Shown here piece after piece: positions 27,591-36,385 of a stretch of 64,000 nucleotides of DNA. The stretch is from assembly GCF_000620785.1 (NCBI RefSeq), contig NZ_JIAI01000002.1, positions 812,177 to 876,176 on the forward strand, written 5' to 3'. The DNA comes from Actinospineispora acaciae DSM 45401 (lineage in GTDB: Bacteria; Actinomycetota; Actinomycetes; Mycobacteriales; Pseudonocardiaceae). The notes below the pieces were generated by a model, which ran no database searches, was not told the origin of the DNA, and worked only from the letters and a program-made list of their open reading frames with translations. Position numbers and translations under genes: made by a program. Within the stretch, counting starts at the first letter, position 1; every line of letters begins with the position of its first letter.

Positions 27591-28247
27591 CTAGCCCAGC
27601 AGCGCCGCCCGGATCTCCTCCTCGACGGCGGCGGAGGCCACCAGCAGCAGCTCGTCCAGGGCCTCCAGCGAGTCGTCGGGCTGCGGCACGATCACCCGCC
27701 CGCCGCGCAGCACCGCCACCAGCGCGGCGTCCACCGGCAGCTTCAGCTCGCGCACCGGGCGGCCGGCCAGCGGGGTGGTCTCCGGCAGCGTCACCTCGAC
27801 CAGGTTGGCCTGGCCCTGGCGCAGCGTCATCAGCCGCACCAGGTCGCCCACGCTGACCGCCTCCTCGACCACGGCGGCCAGCATCCGGGGCGTGGACACC
27901 GCGACGTCCACGCCCCAGTTCTCGTCGAACAGCCACTCGTTGCGCGGGTCGTTCACCCTGGCCACCACGCGGCGCACCGCGAACTCCATCTTGGCCAGCA
28001 GCGAGACCACCAGGTTCACCTTGTCGTCCCCGGTGGCCGCGATCACCACGTCACAGCTCTGCAGCCCGGCCTCCTCCAGCGAGGACAGCTCGCAGGCGTC
28101 CGCGTTGACCCACTCGGCCCGCTCCACGCTCTCCGGCTCGATCTCGGCGAGATCGCGCTCGATGAGCATCACCTCGTGCCCGTTGTCCAGTAACTCGGTG
28201 GCGATCGAACGCCCGACCGCGCCGGCTCCGGCAATGGCGACCCGCAT
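27591..28247 (-). CDS. ceoC: TrkA-type potassium regulatory protein CeoC
   Basis: A 218-residue cytoplasmic RCK protein. The nucleotide-binding TrkA_N domain begins MRVAIAGAGAVG, and an Asp/Glu-containing strand follows for NAD(H) or ATP binding. A TrkA_C domain occupies about residues 130-215. Such proteins gate potassium channels or transporters in response to ligands. It is co-transcribed with ceoB, 5 bp downstream of it, as in M. tuberculosis (Rv2692/Rv2691). Confidence 0.92.
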   Translation of the reverse strand: MRVAIAGAGAVGRSIATELLDNGHEVMLIERDLAEIEPESVERAEWVNADACELSSLEEAGLQSCDVVIAATGDDKVNLVVSLLAKMEFAVRRVVARVNDPRNEWLFDENWGVDVAVSTPRMLAAVVEEAVSVGDLVRLMTLRQGQANLVEVTLPETTPLAGRPVRELKLPVDAALVAVLRGGRVIVPQPDDSLEALDELLLVASAAVEEEIRAALLG

Positions 28248-28252
28248 CTGAG

Positions 28253-28915
28253 TCAACTCCCCTCGGGCTCGCGCGTCGCGGCCGCCGTGACGTCGCTGAC
28301 GGTTCCGGACACCACCGCCATGTAGAGGGTGTCGTCGGCCTGGATCACCGTGTCCCGCATCGGCAGCAGCCCGGAGCCGAACCGCAGGATGAACGCCACC
28401 CGGCCGCCGGTGGCCTGCTCCAGCTCGTCCACCGGCCGCCCGGCCCAGCCCTCGTGCACCGGCAGCTGGATGACCGCCACGGTGCCGGACGGGTCCCGCC
28501 AGGCGCTGCTCACCCCGTCCGGGAGCAGCATCCGCATGAACCGGTCGGTGGTCCACGGCACCGTGGCCACCGTGGGAATGCCCAGCCGCTCGTAGACCTC
28601 GGCACGGCGGGCGTCGTAGATCCGGGCAACCACCCGTTCGATACCGAACGTCTCCCTGGCCACCCTGGCCGCGATGATGTTCGAGTTGTCCCCGCTGGAG
28701 ACCGCCGCGAACGCGCTGGCCTGCTCCACCCCGGCCCGGCGCAGCACGTCACGGTGGAAGCCGATCCCGCACACCTGCTGGCCCCGGAAGTCGGCCGCCA
28801 ACCTGCGGAAAGCCTTGGCGTCCCGATCGATGATCGCGACCTCGTGCCCCTGCCGTTCCAGGCCGGCCGCCAGCGAGGACCCGACCCGGCCGCAGCCCAT
28901 GATCACCACTCGCAT
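28253..28915 (-). CDS. ceoB: TrkA-type potassium regulatory protein CeoB
   Basis: A 220-residue paralogue of CeoC, with the dinucleotide motif GCGRVGSS (7-14) and a TrkA_C domain from about residue 135. GGGAGA lies 8 nt before the ATG at 28915; a longer frame to 28984 is rejected. It is divergent from the transporter gene at 29015, with only 99 bp between the starts, which suggests joint control of potassium uptake. Confidence 0.92.
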   Translation of the reverse strand: MRVVIMGCGRVGSSLAAGLERQGHEVAIIDRDAKAFRRLAADFRGQQVCGIGFHRDVLRRAGVEQASAFAAVSSGDNSNIIAARVARETFGIERVVARIYDARRAEVYERLGIPTVATVPWTTDRFMRMLLPDGVSSAWRDPSGTVAVIQLPVHEGWAGRPVDELEQATGGRVAFILRFGSGLLPMRDTVIQADDTLYMAVVSGTVSDVTAAATREPEGS

Positions 28916-29002
28916 GGACCCAGTCTCCCTCGAATTGCCGCTGGCGTTCGGCGGAACCCTAACCGTTGCCTGTCCGGCCAGCACCCGTAAGCAAGCGGCG
29001 CA

Positions 29003-29008
29003 TAGGCT
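29003..29008 (+). promoter_or_regulatory. Candidate -10 element of the KimA-like transporter gene
   Basis: TAGGCT stands 6 nt before the GTG start at 29015. No ribosome binding site is present, which points to a leaderless transcript. Confidence 0.45.
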
Positions 29009-29014
29009 GCCGGC

Positions 29015-31093
29015 GTGCCGAAGGTAACCACCGCGCTCAAGCGGATCCTGGTGGGGCGGCCGCAGCGCAGCGACAAGCTCGGGGACACCTTGCTGCCCAA
29101 GCGGATCGCGCTGCCCGTGTTCGCCTCCGATGCGCTGTCCTCGGTTGCCTATGCGCCCGAGGAAATCTTCCTGACCCTGTCCATCGCCGGCATCTCGTCA
29201 TACGCCTTCTCCCCGTGGATCGGCCTGGCCGTGGTCATCGTGCTGCTCACGGTGGTCACCAGCTACCGGCAGAATGTGCACGCGTACCCGTCGGGTGGCG
29301 GGGACTACGAGGTGGCCACCGTCAACCTCGGGCGCTACGCCGGGCTCACCGTGGCCAGCGCGCTGCTGGTGGACTACACGCTCACGGTGGCGGTTTCCAT
29401 CTCCTCGGCGGCGGCGAACATCGGGGCCGTGGTGCCGTTCGTCGGTACCCACAAGGTGGCGTTCGCGGTGGCCGCGATCGTGCTGCTCACCGCGATGAAC
29501 CTGCGCGGCATCCGGGAGTCGGGCACCACGTTCGCGATCCCCACCTACCTGTTCATGTTCGGCATCGGGGCCATGATCATCTGGGGCCTGACCCGGATCC
29601 TGATCTTCGGCCAGGACGTGGCGGTGGAGAGCTCGAACATGCAGCTGGTCGCCGAGGGGGACCACCTGACCGGGTTCGCGCTGGTGTTCCTGGTGCTGCG
29701 CTCGTTCACCCAGGGCTGCGCCGCGCTGACCGGGGTGGAGGCGATCAGCAACGGGGTGCCGGCGTTCAAGAAGCCCAAGTCCCGCAACGCGGCGACCACG
29801 CTGCTGCTGCTCGGCACCATCGCGGTGACGATGGTCATGGGCATGATCGCGCTGGCCCAGCTGACCGGCGCGAAGCTGGCCGAGGACCCGGCCAGCCAGC
29901 TGCGCGGCGCGCCGCCCGGCTACCAGCAGCAGACCCTGGTCGCCCAGCTCGCGGACGGCGTGTTCGGCGCCTTCCGGCCCGGGTTCTATTTCGTGGTGGT
30001 GGTCACCGCGCTGATCCTGGTGCTGGCCGCGAACACGGCGTTCAACGGCTTCCCGGTGCTCGGCTCGATCCTGGCCCAGGACCGGTACCTGCCCCGCCAG
30101 CTGCACACCCGGGGCGATCGGCTGGCGTTCTCCAACGGCATCGTGTTCCTGGCCGGGTTCGCGATCGTGCTGGTCGTCGCCTTCCAGGCCGAGGTGACCA
30201 AGCTGATCCCGCTCTACACGGTCGGGGTGTTCGTCTCGTTCACGCTGTCCCAGACGGGCATGCTGCGGCACTGGAACCGGCTGCTGGCCACCGAGACCGA
30301 CCCGGCGGCGCGGCGGCGGATGCGCCGCTCGCAGGGCATCAACGGGTTCGGGCTGAGCATGACCGGCGCGGTGCTGATCCTGGTGCTGGTCACGAAGTTC
30401 AGCTCCGGGGCGTGGATCGCGCTGGCCGCGATGGGCGGGGCGTTCGGGCTGATGCTGGCCATCCACCGGCACTACTCGACGGTGTCCGCCGAGATCCAGC
30501 TCGGCGACGAGCTGCCCGTGCTGCCCGCGCGCAACCACGCGATCGTGCTGGTGTCCGGGCTGAACCAGGCCAGCATCCGGGCCGTCGGCTATGCCCGCGC
30601 CACCCGCCCGGACGTGCTGGAGGCGGTCACCGTGAACGTGGACGACAAGGACACCCGGGCGCTGACCAAGGCATGGGAGGACCGCTCGATACCGGTGCCG
30701 CTCAAGGTCGTCGAGTCGCCGTACCGGGAGATCACCCGGCCGGTGCTGGAATACGTGCGGCGGATCCGCAGCAACAGCCCGCGCGACGTGGTCACCGTGT
30801 TCATCCCGGAGTACGTGGTCGGGCGCTGGTGGGAGCAGCTGCTGCACAACCAGAGCGCGCTGCGGCTCAAGGGGCGGCTGCTGTTCCAACCGGGGGTGAT
30901 GGTGACCAGCGTGCCCTGGCAGTTGGCGTCGTCCGAGCGGGCCAAGATGCGGGCCAAGCAGCGGCGGCGTCCGGAGAGCGCGCCGGGCGCGGTCCGGCGG
31001 GGCTATCCCGGCGTGCGGGACGGCGTGATCGGCGGCCCGGGTTCCGGGGGCACGTCCGGGTCGGTGGACCGGGCGTCGGCGAGGCCGCGATGA
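29015..31093 (+). CDS. APC-superfamily transporter, KimA-like
   Basis: A 692-residue membrane protein with about 12 helices (residues 35-480) and a C-terminal cytoplasmic domain. The conserved N-terminal SDALSSVAYAPEEIFLTL is close to the corresponding motif in KimA, the potassium/proton symporter of Bacillus. M. tuberculosis Rv2690c occupies the same position and is generally annotated as an amino-acid transporter. The adjacent CeoB/CeoC genes favour potassium as substrate; this is inference. The C-terminus is a UspA-like soluble region (HAIVLVSGLNQASIRAVGYA) followed by a basic Gly-rich tail. It overlaps the next gene in ATGA. Confidence 0.85.
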   Translation: MPKVTTALKRILVGRPQRSDKLGDTLLPKRIALPVFASDALSSVAYAPEEIFLTLSIAGISSYAFSPWIGLAVVIVLLTVVTSYRQNVHAYPSGGGDYEVATVNLGRYAGLTVASALLVDYTLTVAVSISSAAANIGAVVPFVGTHKVAFAVAAIVLLTAMNLRGIRESGTTFAIPTYLFMFGIGAMIIWGLTRILIFGQDVAVESSNMQLVAEGDHLTGFALVFLVLRSFTQGCAALTGVEAISNGVPAFKKPKSRNAATTLLLLGTIAVTMVMGMIALAQLTGAKLAEDPASQLRGAPPGYQQQTLVAQLADGVFGAFRPGFYFVVVVTALILVLAANTAFNGFPVLGSILAQDRYLPRQLHTRGDRLAFSNGIVFLAGFAIVLVVAFQAEVTKLIPLYTVGVFVSFTLSQTGMLRHWNRLLATETDPAARRRMRRSQGINGFGLSMTGAVLILVLVTKFSSGAWIALAAMGGAFGLMLAIHRHYSTVSAEIQLGDELPVLPARNHAIVLVSGLNQASIRAVGYARATRPDVLEAVTVNVDDKDTRALTKAWEDRSIPVPLKVVESPYREITRPVLEYVRRIRSNSPRDVVTVFIPEYVVGRWWEQLLHNQSALRLKGRLLFQPGVMVTSVPWQLASSERAKMRAKQRRRPESAPGAVRRGYPGVRDGVIGGPGSGGTSGSVDRASARPR

Positions 31094-32286
31094 CCGGGGC
31101 TTCGGCGGCGGTGCGCGCGGACTCGTGGTTGGACCGGGTGCTGGAGGTGGACGTCGGGGCGGTCGCGCACGGCGGTCACTGCGTGGCGAGGTGCGACGGG
31201 CGGGTGGTGTTCGTCAGGTACGCGCTGCCGGGCGAGCGGGTGCGCGCGGTGGTGACGGAGGACCGGCACGGGTCGTTCTGCCGGGCGGACGCGATCGCGG
31301 TGCTGCGGCCGTCGCCGGACCGGGTGGAGGCGCCGTGCGAGTGGGCCCGCGCCGGCGGTTGTGGCGGGTGTGACTTCCAGCACGTCGACCCGGCGGCGCA
31401 GCGGGCGCTGAAGGCGGCGGTGCTGGCCGAGCAGCTGCGCCGGCTGGCCGGGGTGGACCGCGAGGTCGAGGTGGAGGAGCTGCCCGGCGGCGCGCTGGGC
31501 TGGCGGCACCGGGTCCGGCTCGCGGTCGGGTCGGACGGCCGGGCCGGGCTGCGCGCGCACCGCTCGCACGAGGTGATCCCGATCGCGGACTGCCCGCTGG
31601 CCCCGCCGGGCATGCTCCCGCCGGTGCTGGAGCGGCGGTTCTCGCCCGGTTCGTCCGTCGACGTGGAACGGGACGCCGCCGGTGAGACGCATGTGGGTGA
31701 CGAGCGCGGCGAGCCGGTGGTGAGGCGGGCCGGGGGACGGGAGTGGTCGCTGCCGCCGGGGGTGTTCTGGCAGGTGCACCCGGCGCTGGCGGACACGCTG
31801 TGCGCGGTGGTCGCGGACTGGGCGGACGCGCCGGCCGGCGGCCGGGCCTGGGACCTCTACGGCGGCGTGGGCGTGCTGGCCTCCGTGCTCGCCACCGCCG
31901 TCGGCGCCGAGGGCGAGGTCACCGTCGTCGACACCGACCGGTCCGCCGTCGACGCCGGCCGCGACGCGCTGTCCGACCTGCCGTGGGTGCGCTGGCGAAC
32001 CGGTCGGGTGGAGCGGGTGCTCGGCTCGTTGGCCGCCGAGGGCCGCCCGGACGTCGTGGTCGCCGACCCGCCGCGCCGCGGCCTGGGCCGCGCGGTGCTC
32101 GACCCGCTCGCCGACGCGCGGCCGTCTCGGCTGGTCTACGTCGCCTGCGACCCGGCCGCGCTGGCCCGCGACGTGGCGCTGCTGGCCGAGCGCGGCTACC
32201 GCCTGGACCGGCTGCGGGCCTTCGACGCGTTCCCGATGACCCACCACTTCGAGACCGTCGCGTTGTTCGCGGCGGCTGACGGGTGA
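31090..32286 (+). CDS. TrmA/RlmD-like RNA 5-methyluridine methyltransferase
   Basis: A 398-residue enzyme. A TRAM domain (about 13-70) is followed by Fe-S ligand cysteines Cys83, Cys91, Cys94 and Cys168. The SAM domain contains DLYGGVGV, the DPPRRGL motif and the catalytic cysteine in YVACDP. The usual FxQxN motif reads FWQVH, with His for Asn. The enzyme methylates uridine in tRNA or 23S rRNA; which one cannot be told from sequence. It is translationally coupled to the transporter gene (ATGA) and matches the Rv2689c position. Confidence 0.92.
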   Translation: MTGASAAVRADSWLDRVLEVDVGAVAHGGHCVARCDGRVVFVRYALPGERVRAVVTEDRHGSFCRADAIAVLRPSPDRVEAPCEWARAGGCGGCDFQHVDPAAQRALKAAVLAEQLRRLAGVDREVEVEELPGGALGWRHRVRLAVGSDGRAGLRAHRSHEVIPIADCPLAPPGMLPPVLERRFSPGSSVDVERDAAGETHVGDERGEPVVRRAGGREWSLPPGVFWQVHPALADTLCAVVADWADAPAGGRAWDLYGGVGVLASVLATAVGAEGEVTVVDTDRSAVDAGRDALSDLPWVRWRTGRVERVLGSLAAEGRPDVVVADPPRRGLGRAVLDPLADARPSRLVYVACDPAALARDVALLAERGYRLDRLRAFDAFPMTHHFETVALFAAADG

Positions 32287-32317
32287 CGCGGCGCACCCGA
32301 CATGTGGAGCCGTCGAC

Positions 32318-33100
32318 TCAGTCCGGGTCGCTCACGTCGTACCGGCGGAGCCAGCCGGCGTCGCCGCCCCCGCACACGGCGGCCACACCCGCGGCGAGCC
32401 ATATCATCGTCGGAATGAAGTCATCTCCGGTCTCGTCGGCAAGCTCTTGAGCCGTGAGGTCCCCGGATTCCGGCGCTCCTAGGATTCCCGCGCCGCGTCG
32501 AGCCAGATCGGCCGCTTCAGCCCCGAGATGGGACTCGACCCAGCCCACTGCGTCTGCCGCCAGCGTTGGGCGGGAAAGCTCGTCACGCGCTCCGGTCAGC
32601 CATGCGGCAACGATCGCAAACGCTATGGACGTGCCCAGTGCTTCGGCGTCCTCGTCTTCTTCGGCGGCCGCGATATCGGTGTTCGTGACCCGGGTCGCGA
32701 ACTCGCGTGCCGGTTCCGGCCGGGTGCTGACCAGCGTTCGCTCGACGGCGGCCTCGAGTTCGTCAGCCAACAACGCGACCAGGTCACCGATCCCGGAGTC
32801 GTCGGCGTTCTCCTCCCAGTACCGTTCGACCGCGCTCTCCCAGGCCTCGACCTCAGCGGCGGAGAAGAGGTGCTGGTTCTCCTCGGTGACGATGTAGCCG
32901 AGATCTCGCGCCGCGTTCAACTTCGCGGGGTCGACGCCTGTCCCGTCGCCCTCCCCGATCAACCTGTCCAGCTCGGCCGTCCATGCACCGGGAGACAGCG
33001 GCTGTGGCTCGCTTGCGTGAGGATCGAAGAAAATCGGGTCCTTGGGGCCTGGATCGCGTCCGAACTTCGCACGGAACGCATCAAGCCGTTGCTCCAACAC
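32318..33100 (-). CDS. Hypothetical protein, second gene of a two-gene cassette
   Basis: A 260-residue acidic, mostly helical protein beginning MLEQRLDAFRAKFGRDPGP. The segment FAIVAAWLTGARDELSRP and the C-terminal hydrophobic stretch FIPTMIWLAAGVAAVCGGG stand out. No family was recognised. The GTG at 33100 is used; there is no ribosome binding site, and the frame is open upstream only to the in-frame TGA that ends the preceding 62-residue gene 36 nt earlier. The pair is less GC-rich than the neighbours and replaces conserved genes, so it is probably accessory. Confidence 0.65.
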   Translation of the reverse strand: MLEQRLDAFRAKFGRDPGPKDPIFFDPHASEPQPLSPGAWTAELDRLIGEGDGTGVDPAKLNAARDLGYIVTEENQHLFSAAEVEAWESAVERYWEENADDSGIGDLVALLADELEAAVERTLVSTRPEPAREFATRVTNTDIAAAEEDEDAEALGTSIAFAIVAAWLTGARDELSRPTLAADAVGWVESHLGAEAADLARRGAGILGAPESGDLTAQELADETGDDFIPTMIWLAAGVAAVCGGGDAGWLRRYDVSDPD

Positions 33101-33136
33101 CGCACTGATATCGGCGCCCGCCCGGGACCTGGGATC

Positions 33137-33325
33137 TCATCGAACGATCCTCCCGCCGTCGGACAGCCGTTCCTGCTGGACGAACCGCGGATCTCCGGAT
33201 CGCTCAACGATCAGTTGAGCATGCCGTTCACGCCGTGCTTCCTCGTCGGCCAGCCGTCGCTGTCGCGTCTTGACCTTCAGGGCTCGACGTTGTTGTGCGG
33301 AGCCTTTCCGTTTCTTACTGGCCAC
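33137..33325 (-). CDS. Small Lys/Arg-rich protein, first gene of the cassette
   Basis: A 62-residue very basic protein (MASKKRKGSAQQRRALKVKT at its start when the GTG is read as Met) that should bind nucleic acid or acidic partners. The GTG at 33325 has the strong ribosome binding site GAGGAGG 6 nt upstream. Its TGA stop is in the same frame as the following acidic 260-residue protein, 36 nt before that protein's start. Function unknown; a basic/acidic pair could form a complex, but this is speculative. Confidence 0.6.
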   Translation of the reverse strand: MASKKRKGSAQQRRALKVKTRQRRLADEEARRERHAQLIVERSGDPRFVQQERLSDGGRIVR

Positions 33326-33484
33326 GGGCCGCCTCCTCGGTGTCACGGGCCGGACATCGTCCCGCACCACCCCGACAAACCTGATTCGAGGTCCGCGCAC
33401 CGGAACGGCCGTCCTTGGCCAGCACGCCCAGCGCCAGGCCGGCGCTCTTGGCGCGCTACTCCGGTCTCGGTGCGGGACGCGTCG

Positions 33485-34534
33485 CTAATCCACTGACGGC
33501 ACCGGGACCGGCTCGCCGCCACGCCGCAGCGACTCCGCCCCCACCACGCCGACCAGCGACGCCGCCACCGCCGCCCGCACCGGCACCAACGGCTCGGCGC
33601 CGTGCTCGATCGTGTCCCGGAACGCGGCCAGCACGGCCACCGTCCCCTCGGCCGCGCGTTCGACGGGCTCGCCGCCCAGCGGCATCGGCTCCGGAACGAC
33701 GACCTCCTCGCGCACCTGACCGGCCGGCGCCGCCCACGGCTCCATCCGGACCCGGACCGACCAGGCGTCGTCCCCGCGCCCCCGGACGTTCTCCACCAGC
33801 CCCCGGTCGCCGCGCACCGACAGCCAGCTCCAGTGGCTGTCCGGCTCGCCCTGCAGGAACCCGTGGCGGGCCACCGCGAGCGCGCCGGTGGACAGCCGCA
33901 CCACCATGACCACGGCCGTCGGCCGGGCCGAGTCGACCACGGCGTGCGCGGCGACCTGGACCGGGTAGGCGCCGGTGGTGGCCAGGATCGGGGACAGCGT
34001 GTGCGTGCAGTACGCGGTCGCTGAGATCCGGTTGCGCCAGTGGTCGGCGGGGCCGAGCAGGCCGGTGATCGCCTCCGGCGAGAGGCCGTGCAGGTAGTCC
34101 GCCTCGATCAGCTCGACCCGCCCGATCTCACCTCGGCCCACCAGCTCGCGGATCAGCCGCACGTGCGGCAGGCAGACGTAGTTCTCCGCGAAGGAGTAGC
34201 TGGCCGGGGAGGAGTCGGCGGCGGCGATCAGCCGCTTCCCCTCCTGCTCGCTCGTGCACGCGGCGGTCTCGGACAGCACGTGGACGCCGCGGTCGAGGAA
34301 CTCGACGGCCAGCGGCGCGTGGGTGTCGAAGTCGCCGGCCAGGATGACGCCGTCCAGGTCGAGGCCGAGCAGGTCCCGCCAGTCCGGGGAGCGGGACGGG
34401 ATCTCCTCGGCCGCGTCCAGCCGCGCCGGGTCGAGGTCGCAGCCGGCCACCACGTCCAGCCCGGTCCGCGTCGCCCACCGCGCGAGATGGCGCCCCTGCC
34501 CGAGCCCGACGACGCCGATGCGAGATCCAGTCAT
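33485..34534 (-). CDS. Gfo/Idh/MocA family oxidoreductase
   Basis: A 349-residue NAD(P)-dependent dehydrogenase. The Rossmann motif GVVGLGQGRH starts at about residue 6, and the C-terminal alpha/beta domain runs from about 125. The usual EKP motif appears as SETA. The catalytic region may include the His in HWRNRISATAYCTH. Substrates in this family are sugars, inositols or related polyols. ATG 34534 (MTGSRIG) is chosen because CATGCT lies 7 nt upstream; ATG 34546 is possible. A 16-bp palindrome lies at 34559-34574 upstream of the gene. Confidence 0.87.
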   Translation of the reverse strand: MTGSRIGVVGLGQGRHLARWATRTGLDVVAGCDLDPARLDAAEEIPSRSPDWRDLLGLDLDGVILAGDFDTHAPLAVEFLDRGVHVLSETAACTSEQEGKRLIAAADSSPASYSFAENYVCLPHVRLIRELVGRGEIGRVELIEADYLHGLSPEAITGLLGPADHWRNRISATAYCTHTLSPILATTGAYPVQVAAHAVVDSARPTAVVMVVRLSTGALAVARHGFLQGEPDSHWSWLSVRGDRGLVENVRGRGDDAWSVRVRMEPWAAPAGQVREEVVVPEPMPLGGEPVERAAEGTVAVLAAFRDTIEHGAEPLVPVRAAVAASLVGVVGAESLRRGGEPVPVPSVD

Positions 34535-34558
34535 GACCGACAGCATGCCTGTTGCTGG

Positions 34559-34574
34559 CCGGTCTGTAGACCGG
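34559..34574. promoter_or_regulatory. CCGGTCT-GT-AGACCGG palindrome
   Basis: A perfect 7-bp inverted repeat with a 2-bp centre lies 24 bp upstream of the oxidoreductase ATG and 3 bp beyond the stop codon of the UbiA gene. The loop is too small for a terminator hairpin, so an operator is more likely. Confidence 0.45.
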
Positions 34575-34577
34575 GTT

Positions 34578-35591
34578 TCAGGTGGGGACCAGCAGCTCCA
34601 CGGCCAGGCCCAGGACCAGCAGGGCGCCGGCCTGGCGGGTGTGCAGCCAGGCCAGGGCGGCGTACCAGAGCGGCCAGACCGGGAAGTTCGCCGGCGGGTG
34701 CTCCGGCGGCGGGCGGCGGAACCGGGGCCAGATCCGGACCAGCCTGGGCAGCGCGGCGAGCGCCAGCAGCGCCGGCCACGGCATCGCGCCGACCAGCACG
34801 CACAGGCCGACCAACGGGTAGAACCCGGCCATCAGGGCGAGCGTGGCCGCCCGCGCCCGCCGTTCGCCGAGCAGCACCGGCAGCGTGTGGATGCCCAGCG
34901 GCCGGTCGTAGGAGATCTTGTCGGTGTGCTTGCCCATGAGCACCGCGACGCAGAGCAGCCCGTACGGCAGTGAGGCCACCAGCACCGGCCAGCCGACGTG
35001 CCCGACGGCGGCGTAGTACGTGCCGCACATCATCAGCGGCCCCCACACCACCAGCACGTCCGGCTCGCCGAGCCCGCGCTTCTTGAGCCGTAGCGGGGGA
35101 GCGGTGTAGGCCACGCTGAGCACGAACCCGGCGACCGCGAACGCCACCACCGGCCAGCCCCTGGCCAGCGCGAGCACCACCAGGATGGCCAGGTCGGCGG
35201 CGTTCACCAGGACCACGGCCGTGACCAGCGCCCGGCGGGTGACCAGCCCGGCCAGGATCGGGTGCGGGGCGTAGAGCGCGCGCGGATAGCCCTCGCTGTC
35301 CGAGCCGGCGCCGGTGTCGTACAGGTCGTTCATCAGGTTGTTGGCCAGGTGCGCGAGCGTGATGCCGAGGACGGCCAGCACCAGCCACCGCCAGTCCAGG
35401 CCCGGCTCGCCGATCGCCAGCAGCGCCGCGACCAGGCCGGCGACCAGCGTCATCGGCAGCACCGCCGCCCGGGTGACGACGATCCAGCGGGTCACCGGGT
35501 CGAGCGCGTCGACCGGCCCCGGCGGCGGGTTCGTGGTGCGCAGCGCGTACCCCCAGGACGCCGGCCGGCTCCGGTGTGTGGCGTCGGTCAC
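34578..35591 (-). CDS. UbiA-family prenyltransferase
   Basis: A 337-residue membrane enzyme with about eight to nine helices that transfers a prenyl chain to an acceptor. The first Asp-rich motif is NNLMNDLYD (about residues 85-93), and the second region contains TDKISYDRPLG. It resembles MenA-like enzymes for menaquinone but is not next to other men genes, so the acceptor is open. The start GTG 35591 has TACTCT 7 nt upstream, suggesting its own leaderless promoter although it lies 14 bp after the SDR gene. The dxs gene nearby supplies isoprenoid precursors. Confidence 0.85.
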   Translation of the reverse strand: MTDATHRSRPASWGYALRTTNPPPGPVDALDPVTRWIVVTRAAVLPMTLVAGLVAALLAIGEPGLDWRWLVLAVLGITLAHLANNLMNDLYDTGAGSDSEGYPRALYAPHPILAGLVTRRALVTAVVLVNAADLAILVVLALARGWPVVAFAVAGFVLSVAYTAPPLRLKKRGLGEPDVLVVWGPLMMCGTYYAAVGHVGWPVLVASLPYGLLCVAVLMGKHTDKISYDRPLGIHTLPVLLGERRARAATLALMAGFYPLVGLCVLVGAMPWPALLALAALPRLVRIWPRFRRPPPEHPPANFPVWPLWYAALAWLHTRQAGALLVLGLAVELLVPT

Positions 35592-35598
35592 TCGTGTG

Positions 35599-35604
35599 AG
35601 AGTA
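35599..35604 (-). promoter_or_regulatory. Candidate -10 element of the UbiA gene
   Basis: TACTCT on the minus strand stands 7 nt before the GTG at 35591, with no ribosome binding site. It overlaps the intergenic space after the SDR stop. Confidence 0.4.
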
Positions 35605-35605
35605 C

Positions 35606-36367
35606 CTACCAGGGCACCGGTCCGTCGTCGTTGAAGAAGCCGCCGGTCGGGCCGTCCGGACCGAGGGTGGCCAGCCGGACCGCGACGCGAGCCCCGGCCG
35701 CCGCGGTCCGGACCGCCGTCGGGTTCAGCTCGGTGGCGCACGGGCCGGGGTCGGCGGCGTTGACCAGCAGCGCGGTGTCCCGGTACTCCCTGGCGTACTG
35801 CACGGTCACCGCGTTCAGGGCGGTCTTGGACGGGATGTAGCCGATCGACGGCGGGATCTTGCCCAGTGGGCCGTCCGGGTCGCTCATCGCGGACAGCGAG
35901 CCCAGGCCGCTGGACACGTTCACGATGCGCGGCGCGGACGAGCGGCTGAGCAGCGGCAGCATCGCGTTGGTGACGGTGATCACACCGAACACGTTGGTCT
36001 CGAACACCGCGCGCACGACGTCGAGGTCCGCGCCGCTCGGGAGGTGCCTGGTGTCGCCGGTGCACGCGGCCCTGGCCGCCTCGTCGTACGTCGCGGCGTT
36101 GTTGACCAGCACGTCCAGCCGCCGGAAGTGGATGTCGAGGTGCGTCGCGGCGGCCCCGACCGAGTCCGGGTCGGTGACGTCCATCACGATCGGGCGCACG
36201 TCGCCGGCGCCGGCGGCGCGCAGCGTCTCGGCGGCCTTGACGCCCCAGGCCCGGTTCCGCGCGCCCAGCAGAACGGTCATGCCACGCTTCGCGAGCTGCG
36301 CCGCGACCTGGTAGCCGATCCCCTTGTTGGCGCCGGTGACGAGGGCGACCGTGCGGCGTGCTGGCAT
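35606..36367 (-). CDS. Short-chain dehydrogenase/reductase
   Basis: A 253-residue classical SDR. TGANKGIG (11-18) binds NADP(H), NNAATYD follows, and the catalytic Tyr-Lys pair is in YIPSK. An insertion around residues 95-115 (CTGDTRHLPSGAD) is typical of the carbonyl-reductase-like subgroup. Its substrate is unknown. A 14-bp palindrome resembling a SoxR box lies 19 bp upstream of the ATG. It is followed by the UbiA gene. Confidence 0.88.
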   Translation of the reverse strand: MPARRTVALVTGANKGIGYQVAAQLAKRGMTVLLGARNRAWGVKAAETLRAAGAGDVRPIVMDVTDPDSVGAAATHLDIHFRRLDVLVNNAATYDEAARAACTGDTRHLPSGADLDVVRAVFETNVFGVITVTNAMLPLLSRSSAPRIVNVSSGLGSLSAMSDPDGPLGKIPPSIGYIPSKTALNAVTVQYAREYRDTALLVNAADPGPCATELNPTAVRTAAAGARVAVRLATLGPDGPTGGFFNDDGPVPW

Positions 36368-36385
36368 GACACGAACGGTGCCAGT

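Noticed and set aside
28966..31089. Upstream extension of the TrmA-like frame through the transporter gene
   Set aside because: The extension is an alternative reading of the transporter coding sequence; the ATG at 31090 in ATGA gives a normal family length.
33100..33139. Selenocysteine at the in-frame TGA
   Set aside because: No SECIS-like hairpin or selenoprotein similarity is apparent; reinitiation is more likely.
33123..33140. ATG at 33140 with GGAGG upstream as start of the 260-residue gene
   Set aside because: It is in a different frame and meets a stop after about 19 codons, so it cannot start that gene without a frameshift.
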